From Candidatus Nanopelagicales bacterium (GTDB taxonomy: Bacteria; Actinomycetota; Actinomycetes; S36-B12; CAIYMF01), in contig JALOLH010000009.1 of the NCBI GenBank assembly GCA_025456065.1, forward strand, positions 1-35,201: a DNA stretch of 35,201 nt. Reading direction: 5' to 3'. This document shows, piece by piece, positions 1 to 7,965 of the stretch. The position numbers and the translations under genes are program-made. Below the pieces are notes generated by a model. The model had not been told where the DNA came from. It made no database searches and saw only the letters and a list, made by a program, of their open reading frames with translations. How positions within the stretch are numbered: position 1 is the stretch's first letter; each line of letters starts with the position of its first letter.

Positions 1-576
1 CGCGCCCTGCACAAGATCAGCGAGATCTACGACCGGGTGGGCTTCGCCGCCGTCGGCAAGTACAACGAGTTCGAGAACCTGCGGGTGGCCGGCGTCCGGC
101 TGGCCGACATGCGCGGCTACGCCTACGACCGCCGCGACGTCACCGGCCGGTCGTTGGCGAACGCCTACGCGCAGACCCTCGGCACGATCTTCACCGAGGC
201 GGCCAAGCCCTACGAGGTGGAGCTCGTGGTGGCGGAGGTCGGTGCCGATCCGGCCTCCGACCAGATCTACCGGCTGACCTTCGACGGCTCGGTGGCCGAC
301 GAGCACGGCTTCGTCGCGATGGGCGGCTCCACCGAGTCCATCTCCGCGCACCTGGCGGAGCACTGGCAGGAGGGCATGTCGCTGGAGGCGGGCATCCGCC
401 TGGCCGTCGCGGCGCTGGCCACCGCAGCGGCTCCGGGCACCCCGCCGGGGCAGGCGAACGGGTCGCGGAGCATCCCCGCCACCCACCTCGAGGTCGCCGT
501 GCTGCAGCGCGACCGGCCCCGCCGGACCTTCCGGCGGCTCTCCGCCGAGCAGCTGCGCGGGTTGGTCGATGCTTGA
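1..576 (+). CDS. prcA: 20S proteasome alpha subunit PrcA, 3' part
   Basis: The reading frame is open from the first base, so the 5' end of the gene lies outside the window; the visible part is 191 codons. It reads as the proteasome alpha fold, with segments such as [35 protein letters not shown] and MGGSTESI that are typical of actinobacterial PrcA. PrcA forms the outer heptameric rings of the 20S core that gate entry of pupylated substrates. The last codons overlap the pafA start by 8 bp (ATGCTTGA), so the two genes are probably translationally coupled. prcB and pup would be expected just upstream, outside the window. The C-terminal tail after about residue 140 is Ala/Pro/Gly rich and probably variable. 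Family assignment is secure; only the N-terminus is unknown. Confidence 0.95.
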   Translation, partial: RALHKISEIYDRVGFAAVGKYNEFENLRVAGVRLADMRGYAYDRRDVTGRSLANAYAQTLGTIFTEAAKPYEVELVVAEVGADPASDQIYRLTFDGSVADEHGFVAMGGSTESISAHLAEHWQEGMSLEAGIRLAVAALATAAAPGTPPGQANGSRSIPATHLEVAVLQRDRPRRTFRRLSAEQLRGLVDA

Positions 577-1945
577 TCCGCTCGGGCGACGCATCTACGG
601 CATCGAGACCGAGTACGGCGTCACCTGCACCTTCCGGGGACAGCGGCGGCTGAGCCCCGACGAGGTGGCCCGGTACCTGTTCCGGCGGGTGGTGGCCTGG
701 GGCCGCAGCTCCAACGTGTTCCTGCGCAACGGCGCCAGGCTCTACCTGGACGTGGGCAGCCACCCGGAGTACGCGACGGGGGAGTGCGACGACCTGCGCG
801 AGCTGGTGGTGCACGACCGGGCGGGGGAGCGGATCCTCGAGGGCCTCGTGGTCGACGCGCAGCGCCGGCTCGGCGACGAGGGCATCGACGGCGAGATCTA
901 CCTGTTCAAGAACAACACCGACTCGGCCGGCAACTCCTACGGGTGCCACGAGAACTTCCTCGTCGGGCGCATGGGGGAGTTCTCCCGGGTCTCCGACGCG
1001 CTCATCCCGTTCCTGGTCACCCGCCAGCTCATCGCCGGCGCGGGCAAGGTGCTCAGCACGCCCCGGGGGGCCATCTACTGCCTGAGCCAGCGCGCCGAGC
1101 ACATCTGGGAGGGGGTCTCCTCGGCGACCACCCGATCCCGGCCGATCATCAACACCCGCGACGAGCCCCATGCCGACGCCGAGCGGTTCCGCCGCCTCCA
1201 CGTGATCGTGGGCGACTCGAACATGAGCCAGACCACCACCCTGCTCAAGGTGGGCAGCGCCGACCTGGTCCTGCGGATGCTCGAGGCCGGGATCGCGATG
1301 CGCGACCACACGCTGGAGAACCCCATCCGCGCCATCCGCGAGATCAGCCACGACCTCACCGGCACCCGTGCGGTGAAGCTGGCCAACGGGCGCTCGCTGT
1401 CGGCCTGGCAGATCCAGACCGAGTACTTCGAGCGGGTGCAGCGCTTCGCCGAGTCGTCCGGACTGGCCACGACGGCGCCGTACGACCGGGTGCTCGACCT
1501 GTGGGGACGCACGCTGGACGCCGTGGCCCACGATGACCTCGACGCGGTGGCCGGCGAGGTGGACTGGGTGATCAAGCAGCGGCTGCTGCAGCGCTACGTC
1601 GACAAGCACGCGCTGACGTGGGGGTCGCCGCGGATCGCCCAGCTGGACCTCGCCTACCACGACATCTCGCGCAGCCGGGGGCTGTTCAACCTGCTGGAGC
1701 AGCGCGGCCTCGCCGCCCGGGTGGCCGACGACATCGAGGTGTTCGCCGCGAAGTCCACGGCGCCGCAGACCACACGCGCCCGCCTGCGGGGCCAGTTCAT
1801 CGCGGCGGCGCAGGCCAAGCGCCGCGACTTCACCGTGGACTGGGTGCACCTGAAGCTGAACGACCAGGCCCAGCGCACCGTGCTGTGCAAGGACCCCTTC
1901 CGCTCGGTCGACGAGCGCGTGGATCGCCTGATCGAGTCGATGTAG
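569..1945 (+). CDS. pafA: Pup--protein ligase PafA
   Basis: PafA attaches the prokaryotic ubiquitin-like protein Pup to substrate lysines through an ATP-dependent isopeptide bond, marking them for the Mpa/ARC-proteasome. The 458-aa length fits the family. The N-terminus ([11 protein letters not shown]) carries the conserved glutamates of the glutamine-synthetase-like ATP/Mg site, and [37 protein letters not shown] and the C-terminal [14 protein letters not shown] are typical of PafA. The paralogue Dop is the alternative, but the position directly after prcA with an overlapping start and the upstream order (prcA-pafA-FKBP-pafBC) match pafA. A perfect 9-bp hairpin lies just after the stop codon. 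Confidence 0.96.
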   Translation: MLDPLGRRIYGIETEYGVTCTFRGQRRLSPDEVARYLFRRVVAWGRSSNVFLRNGARLYLDVGSHPEYATGECDDLRELVVHDRAGERILEGLVVDAQRRLGDEGIDGEIYLFKNNTDSAGNSYGCHENFLVGRMGEFSRVSDALIPFLVTRQLIAGAGKVLSTPRGAIYCLSQRAEHIWEGVSSATTRSRPIINTRDEPHADAERFRRLHVIVGDSNMSQTTTLLKVGSADLVLRMLEAGIAMRDHTLENPIRAIREISHDLTGTRAVKLANGRSLSAWQIQTEYFERVQRFAESSGLATTAPYDRVLDLWGRTLDAVAHDDLDAVAGEVDWVIKQRLLQRYVDKHALTWGSPRIAQLDLAYHDISRSRGLFNLLEQRGLAARVADDIEVFAAKSTAPQTTRARLRGQFIAAAQAKRRDFTVDWVHLKLNDQAQRTVLCKDPFRSVDERVDRLIESM

Positions 1946-1951
1946 CACGTC

Positions 1952-1972
1952 GGCGGTCCGGCCCGGACCGCC
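1952..1972 (+). terminator. hairpin after pafA
   Basis: A perfect 9-bp stem (GGCGGTCCG / CGGACCGCC) with a 3-nt loop starts 6 nt after the pafA stop codon. No T-run follows, which is common for actinobacterial terminators. It probably ends or attenuates the prcA-pafA transcript before the FKBP gene. Confidence 0.5.
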
Positions 1973-1981
1973 CGGGTCGGG

Positions 1982-2052
1982 CACGAGCCGGGCGGCTCGG
2001 GGCACGGGCGCAGGTGGTCCCGTCCACGAGCCGGGCGGCTCGGGGCACGGGC
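1982..2052. repeat. 28-bp direct repeat, two copies
   Basis: The same 28 bases occur at 1982-2009 and 2025-2052, 43 bp apart, between pafA and the FKBP lipoprotein gene. Each copy contains a 6-bp hairpin (CGAGCC-GGGC-GGCTCG), so the segment can form two identical stem-loops in tandem. A tandem terminator or a local duplication are both possible; nothing here looks coding. Confidence 0.7.
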
Positions 2053-2151
2053 ACGGGCGGCTGTCCGCACGGGCGCGGGCCCCCGCGGCGTCGCCCCGTC
2101 GCCCACGCCGATGCCCGGCCGCGGCTGCCCGGACCCCGTCCACCGGCCGAC

Positions 2152-2157
2152 TAGGAT
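2152..2157 (+). promoter_or_regulatory. -10 box of a probable leaderless FKBP transcript
   Basis: TAGGAT lies 6 nt before the GTG start codon at 2164, the spacing expected when transcription begins at the start codon itself. No convincing -35 hexamer is visible. The same arrangement recurs at several genes in this window. Confidence 0.45.
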
Positions 2158-2163
2158 GCGCAG

Positions 2164-2769
2164 GTGCCTCGTCGACTCGCCCGCCCTGCCGCCCGGCTCG
2201 CCATCGGCGGCGCCGCCCTGACCCTGCTCGCCGGCTGCTGGACCTCCGGCTCCGATTCCGAGGGTACGGTGGCGGTGGAGCCCACGACCCCGGCCGCCGC
2301 CCCCACCGTGGCCGCGCCCAACCCCGTGTGCCTCGCGGGGGAGCCCGGTGCGGCGTCCTACGAGTGCGAGGGCGTGACCGTGACCGGCGAGCAGGACGCC
2401 GAGCCGACCATCGCCCTGGCCGAGGACTTCCCCCCGGCCACCGAGCTGCAGGTCGCCGACGTCTACGAGGGCAGCGGCGACCCGGTGCAGCCGGGCGACA
2501 CCCTGACCGTGCAGTACGTGGGCGTGGGCCAGCAGTCCCGCGAGGTGTTCGATGCGTCCTGGCCCGGCGGCGCACCGGCCACCTTCCCCCTGGACGGCGT
2601 CATCCAGGGCTGGCAGGAGGGCATGGTGGGCATGACCCCGGGCGGCCGTCGCCTGCTGATCATCCCCGGCAGCCTGGCCTACGGCCCGGAGGGCCGCCCG
2701 CCCGCCATCGGGCCCGACGAGACCCTGGTCTTCGTCGTCGACCTGATCAGCGTCGAGCCAGGGGCCTGA
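2164..2769 (+). CDS. FKBP-type peptidyl-prolyl isomerase lipoprotein
   Basis: The 201-aa product begins with a basic, then hydrophobic stretch ending in a lipobox (LLAGC, Cys25), so it should be exported, diacylated and anchored on the outer face of the membrane. A Thr/Pro/Ala-rich linker follows. Residues from about 95 to the end form an FKBP domain (LTVQYVGVG, FDASWPGG, GVIQGWQEGMVGM, LIIPGSLAYGP, ETLVFVVDLISV). Such proteins catalyse cis-trans isomerisation of prolyl bonds in secreted proteins. The start is GTG, 6 nt after a TAGGAT box; no Shine-Dalgarno sequence is evident. The next gene encodes a cytosolic FKBP with a very similar core. FKBP genes between pafA and pafBC are common in actinobacteria, though the functional link is unclear. 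Confidence 0.9.
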   Translation: MPRRLARPAARLAIGGAALTLLAGCWTSGSDSEGTVAVEPTTPAAAPTVAAPNPVCLAGEPGAASYECEGVTVTGEQDAEPTIALAEDFPPATELQVADVYEGSGDPVQPGDTLTVQYVGVGQQSREVFDASWPGGAPATFPLDGVIQGWQEGMVGMTPGGRRLLIIPGSLAYGPEGRPPAIGPDETLVFVVDLISVEPGA

Positions 2770-2837
2770 GCGGACTCGACCACCGCCCGGGGCGGACGCG
2801 CTGCGCGGTCGCCCGGATCCGCCACGAGAGGACTCCC

Positions 2838-3200
2838 ATGGAGCTGTCCAAGCCCGAGATCGACTTCCCGACCGCCCCCGCCCCGGCTGACCTGGTGATC
2901 CGCGACCTCACCGTGGGGGACGGGGCCGAGGCCGTCGCGGGGGCCAGGGTCACCGTGCACTACGTCGGGGTCGACTTCGACTCGGGGGAGCAGTTCGACG
3001 CCTCCTGGGACCGCGGCGAGCCGATCGAGTTCCCGCTCGCCGGCCTCATCCAGGGCTGGCAGGACGGGATCCCGGGCATGCGCGTCGGTGGCCGCCGCGA
3101 GCTGGTGATCCCGCCACGGCTGGCCTACGGCGAGCAGGGACACCACCGCCTCGCCGGGCGGACCCTGATCTTCGTGATCGACCTGCTCGACGTGCGCTGA
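2838..3200 (+). CDS. cytosolic FKBP-type peptidyl-prolyl isomerase
   Basis: This 120-aa protein is one FKBP domain without signal peptide or lipobox. The core (VTVHYVGV, FDASWDRG, LIQGWQDGIPGM, LVIPPRLAYG, TLIFVIDLLDV) closely parallels the preceding lipoprotein and suggests an old tandem duplication. It should catalyse prolyl cis-trans isomerisation in the cytoplasm. The ATG start sits after a purine-rich GAGAGGA stretch. The stop codon overlaps the start of pafBC by one base (TGATG), so the two are probably translated together. Confidence 0.92.
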   Translation: MELSKPEIDFPTAPAPADLVIRDLTVGDGAEAVAGARVTVHYVGVDFDSGEQFDASWDRGEPIEFPLAGLIQGWQDGIPGMRVGGRRELVIPPRLAYGEQGHHRLAGRTLIFVIDLLDVR

Positions 3201-5170
3201 TGGCCCCAGCGGGGAGCCCCGCCGACGGGGTGCAGCCGTACACCAAGGCCGAGCGCCTGCTCAACCTGCTCATGGCCCTGCGCGGCACCCGCGTGGGACT
3301 GGACCGTGACCAGATCCGCTCGATCGTGCGCGGGTACGACCCGGACGCCTCACCGGACGCGTTCGAGCGGATGTTCGAGCGGGACAAGGACGAGCTGCGC
3401 GCCATGGGCGTCCCGGTCGTGACGCGGACGGACGCCTCGGGGGTCGTCACCGGCTACCGGATCGAGGGGGACTGGGCGCTTCCGCCGCTCGACCTCACCC
3501 CGGCCGAGCTGGCCGTCCTCGGCCTGGCCGCCCGCATCTGGCAGCGCGCGGAGCTGGCACCGGCTGCCCTCAACGCGCTGCGCAAGGTCGAGGCGCAGCT
3601 CGGCATGGAGTCCGCACCCGGGGGGGACGCCCCGATCGCCGGGCTCTCGGCGGACTCCCCGGCGCTGAACGCCCTGATCGCGGCGTGCAGCACGCGCACC
3701 CCGGTGTCGTTCGGGTACCGGAAGGCCCCCGACCAGGAGGCCGAGCAGCGCCACGTGCAGCCCTGGGGGGTGGTCTGGTGGCGGGGCCACTGGTACCTCG
3801 TCGGGCACGACAGCGACCGGGCTGACGTCCGGGTGTTCCGGGCCTCGCGCATCACCGGGTCGGTCCGACCGGAGCCCGAGGCGGGCGCGTTCGAGGTGCC
3901 CGCGGGGTTCGACGCCCGGGCGGCGATCGGCCGGTTCGCGGCCACGGACCGGTCGGTGCTGCGCGTCGCGCTCGTCCCGGGTACCGGGGCGGCGCTGCGC
4001 CGCGACGCAACCCCGGCCGGCCAGGCAGACGACGGGTGGGACCTGGTCGACCTGCCGGTGGAGGACCTGGCGGCCGGGGTGGGCCGCGTGCTCGCCCTCG
4101 GGGGGGCAGCCCGCGTGCTGGGCCCGGAGGGAGCCGTCCGGGAGGCGGCTGCCCAGCTCGACGCCATCATCGCCGGCCATGCCGCCCCGGCCCCGGCAGT
4201 CGGCCGCGCGCTGCCGGAGCCGGGCGCCCGCCCGCCCGGCAGCGCCCAGTTCTCCAGGCTCCTCGCGCTGGTCCCATGGCTGGTGGCCAACAGCGGGGTG
4301 ACGGTCGCAGCCGCGGCCGCCCACTTCGGCGTCACCGAGGAGCAGCTGCTCGCGGACCTCGCCTCGGTCATCACGTCCGGGGCGGACGACTGGACGCTGT
4401 TCGACATCCAGTACTGGGAGGACGGCGGGGTGATCGAGGTCATCGACGCCCTGGAGCTCGCCGAGCCCCTCACGCTGACCCCGGACGAGGGGCTGGCGCT
4501 GCTGGTCGCCCTGCACGCGCTGGCAGCCGTCCCCGGGGGGCACGACCGGGCCGCGCTGGAGTCCGCCACGGGGAAGGTGACCGCCGCCCTCGGCGCCGGG
4601 GCACCGGCGCCCGGGGCCGTCACCGTCCGCGTCGACCTGCCCGAGCGACCGGTCGCGGCGGTGGAGGAGGCCCTGGCCGGCGGTCGCGCCCTGGAGCTGA
4701 CCTACCTCGGCGCGGTCCGGGACGCCGTGACCCACCGGCTGGTGGACCCGATCGGCGTGGTCGTGGTCGACGGGTACTCGTACCTGCGCGCGTTCTGCCG
4801 CTCGGCGCAGGACCTGCGGCTGTTCCGGCTGGACCGCATCCTCGACCTGCGGGTCTCGCCCGAGCCGGCGGGGCCGGTGACCGACGCTGCGGCGTCCGTC
4901 GAACCGATGGCCGTGGCCCTCTCGGCGACCGGACGGCGGGTCGTGGTGGACCTGCCTGCCGGCTCGCCGGTGCTCGACCGGCATCCGGTCACCCGGCGCT
5001 GGAACCTGCCCGGGGGCGGGGTGCGCGCCGAGCTGCCGGTCGGGGACTACGCCTGGCCCCGCGGCCTGGTGCTCGGCTCGGCCGGTCGGGTGGTGCTGCG
5101 CGAGCCCGCGTGGCTGGCCGAGCAGGTGCTCGACGCGGCCCGCGCGGCGCGCGCCGTCCTGCCGACGTGA
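3200..5170 (+). CDS. pafBC: fused PafB-PafC WYL-domain transcriptional activator
   Basis: This 656-aa protein joins two WYL-family regulators. The first half has an N-terminal winged helix (about residues 14-90) and a WYL domain with the motif itself at 198-200 (GHWYLVGHD). The second half begins near residue 350 with another helix-turn-helix region and carries a second WYL-like segment around 525-530 (YSYLRAF), followed by a WCX-type C-terminal region. PafBC is known in mycobacteria as the activator of the LexA/RecA-independent DNA-damage response, and fused forms are known from Arthrobacter. WYL domains are thought to sense single-stranded DNA or nucleotide ligands. The ATG overlaps the stop of the preceding FKBP gene. 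Ala/Pro-rich sequence near residues 330-350 probably links the halves. Confidence 0.93.
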   Translation: MAPAGSPADGVQPYTKAERLLNLLMALRGTRVGLDRDQIRSIVRGYDPDASPDAFERMFERDKDELRAMGVPVVTRTDASGVVTGYRIEGDWALPPLDLTPAELAVLGLAARIWQRAELAPAALNALRKVEAQLGMESAPGGDAPIAGLSADSPALNALIAACSTRTPVSFGYRKAPDQEAEQRHVQPWGVVWWRGHWYLVGHDSDRADVRVFRASRITGSVRPEPEAGAFEVPAGFDARAAIGRFAATDRSVLRVALVPGTGAALRRDATPAGQADDGWDLVDLPVEDLAAGVGRVLALGGAARVLGPEGAVREAAAQLDAIIAGHAAPAPAVGRALPEPGARPPGSAQFSRLLALVPWLVANSGVTVAAAAAHFGVTEEQLLADLASVITSGADDWTLFDIQYWEDGGVIEVIDALELAEPLTLTPDEGLALLVALHALAAVPGGHDRAALESATGKVTAALGAGAPAPGAVTVRVDLPERPVAAVEEALAGGRALELTYLGAVRDAVTHRLVDPIGVVVVDGYSYLRAFCRSAQDLRLFRLDRILDLRVSPEPAGPVTDAAASVEPMAVALSATGRRVVVDLPAGSPVLDRHPVTRRWNLPGGGVRAELPVGDYAWPRGLVLGSAGRVVLREPAWLAEQVLDAARAARAVLPT

Positions 5171-5336
5171 CCGCTCGTCGACACGTGTCACCCCAGCAGC
5201 CCGATGTAGTTGCATCGGCACCCTGCGCAGTCACATGATGCGCCCGCACGGACGGGCAGACGTGCTCAAGTCGCACGACGCTGCCTCCGATGCACGAGGG
5301 GCCGGGCCCATCCGGCTGCGCAAGGAGGTGGCCACC

Positions 5337-5672
5337 ATGACGACGATCAAGGCAACATGTCCGACATGCGGGGATGTCGACCTCACCCCGGCGGACGTGA
5401 CGGTCACGGTGGCGCACGCCCTGGGTTGGTCCACCTACACGTTCCGCTGCGTCACCTGCTGGGACGCCGTCTGCAAGCCGGCCGACGACGACGTGGTCCA
5501 GCTGCTCACCGGGGCCGGCGTCCGGGTCGAGCGGCTCGACGTGCCCATGGAGTACCTGGAGTCCCGCGCCATGGTCGCCAGTGCCCTCCCGCTCACCGAC
5601 GACGACCTGCTCGACTTCGCCCTCTGGCTGCACCGGACCGACGACATCATCGGCGTCCTGCTGGGGGAGTAG
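5337..5672 (+). CDS. small cysteine-rich (zinc-ribbon-like) protein
   Basis: The 111-aa product has an N-terminal pair of CxxC motifs, C8-P-T-C11 and C38-V-T-C41, spaced like a zinc ribbon, with a further Cys at 46. The remainder is acidic and predicted helical (TDDDLLDFALWLHRTDDIIGVLLGE). The ATG is chosen because a strong AAGGAGGTG Shine-Dalgarno lies 6 nt upstream; longer readings in the same frame lack one. It stands alone between pafBC and tatA. I do not recognise a characterised family. A DNA- or RNA-polymerase-binding adaptor, or a structural zinc protein, are possibilities, but no function can be assigned from the sequence. Confidence 0.8.
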   Translation: MTTIKATCPTCGDVDLTPADVTVTVAHALGWSTYTFRCVTCWDAVCKPADDDVVQLLTGAGVRVERLDVPMEYLESRAMVASALPLTDDDLLDFALWLHRTDDIIGVLLGE

Positions 5673-5710
5673 CCTCCGATCCCCGGGCACGGCGGCCACC
5701 GCCGCGCCGA

Positions 5711-5740
5711 TTGGGCGTTGTGCCGAGGCGGCCGTAGGCT
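5711..5740 (+). promoter_or_regulatory. candidate sigma-A-type promoter of tatAC
   Basis: TTGGGC at 5711-5716 and TAGGCT at 5735-5740 are separated by 18 bp. Transcription would start near 5747, giving a leader of about 29 nt that contains the GGAGG ribosome-binding site of tatA. Confidence 0.45.
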
Positions 5741-5775
5741 CTTCCCAGACCGAGCGGATCTGACTGGAGGCCGAC

Positions 5776-6144
5776 ATGCCCAACCTGAAGGGCTCCGAGT
5801 GGCTGATCATCATCCTGCTGGTCGTGCTGCTGTTCGGCGCCAAGCGCCTCCCGGATGCCGCCCGCAGCATCGGACGCTCGCTGCGCATCTTCAAGGCCGA
5901 GACCAAGGGCCTCGTCGACGAGCAGGCCGCCCCTGCCCCCGGCGCCGCTCCTGCGGCCGTGCCCGGCTCCACGACCCCGGCCGTCGAGGGCTCGGCCCAG
6001 GGCGGCGGAGCGTCCGTCGCGCCCGGGACCGGCGCAGCCCAGCCCGAGCCGGTGACCAACGCCGTGCCACCGCCGGGTGACGCCAGCGGTCGCCCGCATC
6101 CGGAGACGCCCGCCGCACCCGCGCCCGGACAGCCCCAGGCGTGA
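5776..6144 (+). CDS. tatA: Sec-independent translocase subunit TatA
   Basis: This 122-aa protein has the TatA/B layout: a short N-terminus, one transmembrane helix (about residues 8-21, [15 protein letters not shown]), the FGxxxLP hinge (FGAKRLPD), an amphipathic helix ([13 protein letters not shown]), then a long Pro/Ala-rich, probably disordered tail. TatA oligomerises to form the passage for folded proteins carrying twin-arginine signals. A GGAGG lies just upstream of the ATG. The gene overlaps tatC by GTGA, the usual actinobacterial tatA-tatC pair. TatB is the alternative, but the FGAKRLPD hinge and pairing with tatC favour TatA. Confidence 0.95.
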   Translation: MPNLKGSEWLIIILLVVLLFGAKRLPDAARSIGRSLRIFKAETKGLVDEQAAPAPGAAPAAVPGSTTPAVEGSAQGGGASVAPGTGAAQPEPVTNAVPPPGDASGRPHPETPAAPAPGQPQA

Positions 6145-6983
6145 GCGCGCCGGCGGTGCCGCGACGCCGCCGGGACCGGTCGCGCGATCCCGGGGCGGCG
6201 ATGCCGCTGGTCGACCACCTGCGCGAGCTGCGCCGACGCCTGGTCATCTCCCTGGTGGCGATCGCCCTGGGCACGGCCCTGGGCTGGGTCTGGTACGACG
6301 AGGTGTTCGCCCTCGTGCGGGGCCCGTTCGACACCGTCGTCGCCGAGGCCCAGGAGTCGGGCCGGGACGTGACGCTGGCGTTCACCGGCGTGGCCGACCC
6401 ATTCGTGATGCAGCTCAAGGTCGCCGGGGTGACCGGGGTGCTGCTCGCCACGCCCGTGTGGCTCTACCAGCTGTGGCGGTTCGTGACGCCGGGGCTGCAC
6501 ACGAACGAGCGGCGCTGGGCGCTGGGCTTCGCGGCCGTGGCGACCCCGCTGTTCCTCGCCGGGGCAGCGCTGGCCTACGTCTTCCTGCCCCGCGGCCTGG
6601 ACATCCTGCTCGGCTTCACGCCGGCCAACATCGAGAACATCATCTCGGTCGATCGGTACCTCTCGTTCTTCCTGCGCATGCTGCTGGTCTTCGGCGTGGG
6701 CTTCCTGCTGCCGCTGCTCGTCGTCGGCCTGAACTTCGCCGGCGTCCTCACCGCTGCGACGCTGCGCTCCTGGTGGCGGTGGATCGTGATGGGCATCATC
6801 GTGTTCGCCGCGGTGGCCACGCCCACCGGCGACCCGTTCAACCTCATGCTGCTGGCCCTGCCGCTGGCCGCGCTCATGGGGCTGGCCTGGGGGGTGTGCT
6901 GGGCCAACGACCGTCGCCGCGCGCGGCGGGCCGCAGCCGCACCGCAGTGGGGCGACGACGAGACCTCGGCGCTGGACACCTGA
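6141..6983 (+). CDS. tatC: Sec-independent translocase subunit TatC
   Basis: TatC recognises twin-arginine signal peptides and forms the core of the Tat receptor. The 280-aa product has six predicted membrane segments. Conserved TatC features are visible: [14 protein letters not shown] at the N-terminus, [30 protein letters not shown], and the [14 protein letters not shown] segment. The N-terminal 20 residues before MPLVDHL are basic and Arg-rich. The GTG start overlaps the tatA stop (GTGA), consistent with translational coupling. Confidence 0.96.
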   Translation: MSAPAVPRRRRDRSRDPGAAMPLVDHLRELRRRLVISLVAIALGTALGWVWYDEVFALVRGPFDTVVAEAQESGRDVTLAFTGVADPFVMQLKVAGVTGVLLATPVWLYQLWRFVTPGLHTNERRWALGFAAVATPLFLAGAALAYVFLPRGLDILLGFTPANIENIISVDRYLSFFLRMLLVFGVGFLLPLLVVGLNFAGVLTAATLRSWWRWIVMGIIVFAAVATPTGDPFNLMLLALPLAALMGLAWGVCWANDRRRARRAAAAPQWGDDETSALDT

Positions 6984-7012
6984 CGCGCCGACCTCCGACC
7001 GGGCCGGCGCGG

Positions 7013-7018
7013 TACGGT
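7013..7018 (+). promoter_or_regulatory. -10 box of probable leaderless lipid-kinase transcript
   Basis: TACGGT lies 7 nt before the GTG at 7026, matching the leaderless arrangement. No Shine-Dalgarno sequence is visible and no clear -35 box was found. Confidence 0.4.
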
Positions 7019-7025
7019 CCGCCTC

Positions 7026-7922
7026 GTGGAACGGCGCATCGGGGTGCTCGTCAACCCCACCTCCGGCAAGGGGCGGGGCGCACGCGTGGCCGGGGAGGTG
7101 CTGCGGCAGCTCGGCAGCCGAGGCGACCGCGTGGTGGAGCTGCGCGGGGACTCCGGCGAGCAGGCCGTGGAGCTGGCGGCCAAGGCGGTGGCCGGTGGGC
7201 TGGACATCCTCGCGGCGGTCGGCGGTGACGGCACGATGCACCTCGCGCTGCAGGCGGTCGCCGGCACGGACACCGCCCTGGCGATCCTCCCGGTCGGCAC
7301 CGGGAACGACGGGGCCTCCGCCGTCGGCGTCCCGACCGGCTCGCTGGACGCCGCCATCGCGGTGGTGCTGGCCGGGGACGCCGAGCCGTTCGACGTCGGC
7401 CGGGTCAGCACCGCCGACGGCACCGACCGGTACTTCCTGTGCGTGTGCTCGACCGGCTTCGACTCCCTGGTGAACGAGCGGGCCAACTGCATGACCAGGC
7501 CCAGCGGTGATGCCCGCTACGTCCTGGCCCTGCTGGCCGAGCTCAGGCAGTTCGCCCCTGTGCCCTACCGCGTGGTCGTCGACGGCACGCTGGTCGAGGC
7601 CGACGCCATGCTCGTCTCGTTCGGCAACGGGCCCACCTTCGGCGGGGGCATGCGGGTGTGCCCAGGGGCTGACCTGCACGACGGCCTGCTCGACATGCTG
7701 TGGGTGCACCGGATCGGCAAGGGCGAGCTGCTGCGCGTCTTCCCCCGCATCTACGCCGGGACGCACGTGTCGCACCCGGCCGTGGAGGAGCGGCCGGTCA
7801 GGGAGGTCCACGTCGAGGCCCCGGGGATGCTCGCGTACGCCGACGGTGAGCGCATCGGGCCGCTGCCCGTCACGATCACGACGGTCCGGGACGGCGTGCG
7901 CATCCTGGTGCCGCGCCGCTGA
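7026..7922 (+). CDS. diacylglycerol kinase family lipid kinase
   Basis: The 298-aa protein has the DAGK catalytic fold: an N-terminal nucleotide-binding part (GVLVNPTSGKGRGA), the signature GGDGT at 66-70, and ILPVGTGND at about 87-95. The C-terminal beta-sandwich includes LVSFGNGPTFGGGMRVCPGADLHDGLLDMLWV and YADGERIGPLPVTI, typical of DgkB/YegS-type enzymes. It would phosphorylate diacylglycerol or a related lipid with ATP at the membrane, recycling it into phospholipid synthesis. Sphingosine-type or other lipid substrates cannot be excluded. Start is a GTG with a -10-like box 7 nt upstream. The gene is followed closely by the helicase gene. Confidence 0.9.
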   Translation: MERRIGVLVNPTSGKGRGARVAGEVLRQLGSRGDRVVELRGDSGEQAVELAAKAVAGGLDILAAVGGDGTMHLALQAVAGTDTALAILPVGTGNDGASAVGVPTGSLDAAIAVVLAGDAEPFDVGRVSTADGTDRYFLCVCSTGFDSLVNERANCMTRPSGDARYVLALLAELRQFAPVPYRVVVDGTLVEADAMLVSFGNGPTFGGGMRVCPGADLHDGLLDMLWVHRIGKGELLRVFPRIYAGTHVSHPAVEERPVREVHVEAPGMLAYADGERIGPLPVTITTVRDGVRILVPRR

Positions 7923-7951
7923 GCCGCCCCGCGGCAGGACCCGGCGAGGGG

Positions 7952-7957
7952 TAGCGT
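7952..7957 (+). promoter_or_regulatory. -10 box upstream of helY
   Basis: TAGCGT lies 8 nt before the ATG at 7966. Transcription would start within 1-2 nt of the start codon, again suggesting a nearly leaderless mRNA. Confidence 0.4.
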
Positions 7958-7965
7958 CGGGGGGC

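Noticed and set aside
191-2575. Very long open frame antisense to prcA, pafA and the FKBP gene
   Set aside because: Its sequence is Arg/Pro/His-rich low complexity, a usual by-product of third-position G/C bias opposite real genes; the plus-strand genes are clearly conserved families.
5180-5218. GACACGTGTC palindrome and CCGATG/CATCGG hairpin after pafBC
   Set aside because: Both are short; the hairpin might terminate pafBC transcription, but there is no supporting T-run, and chance occurrence is likely.
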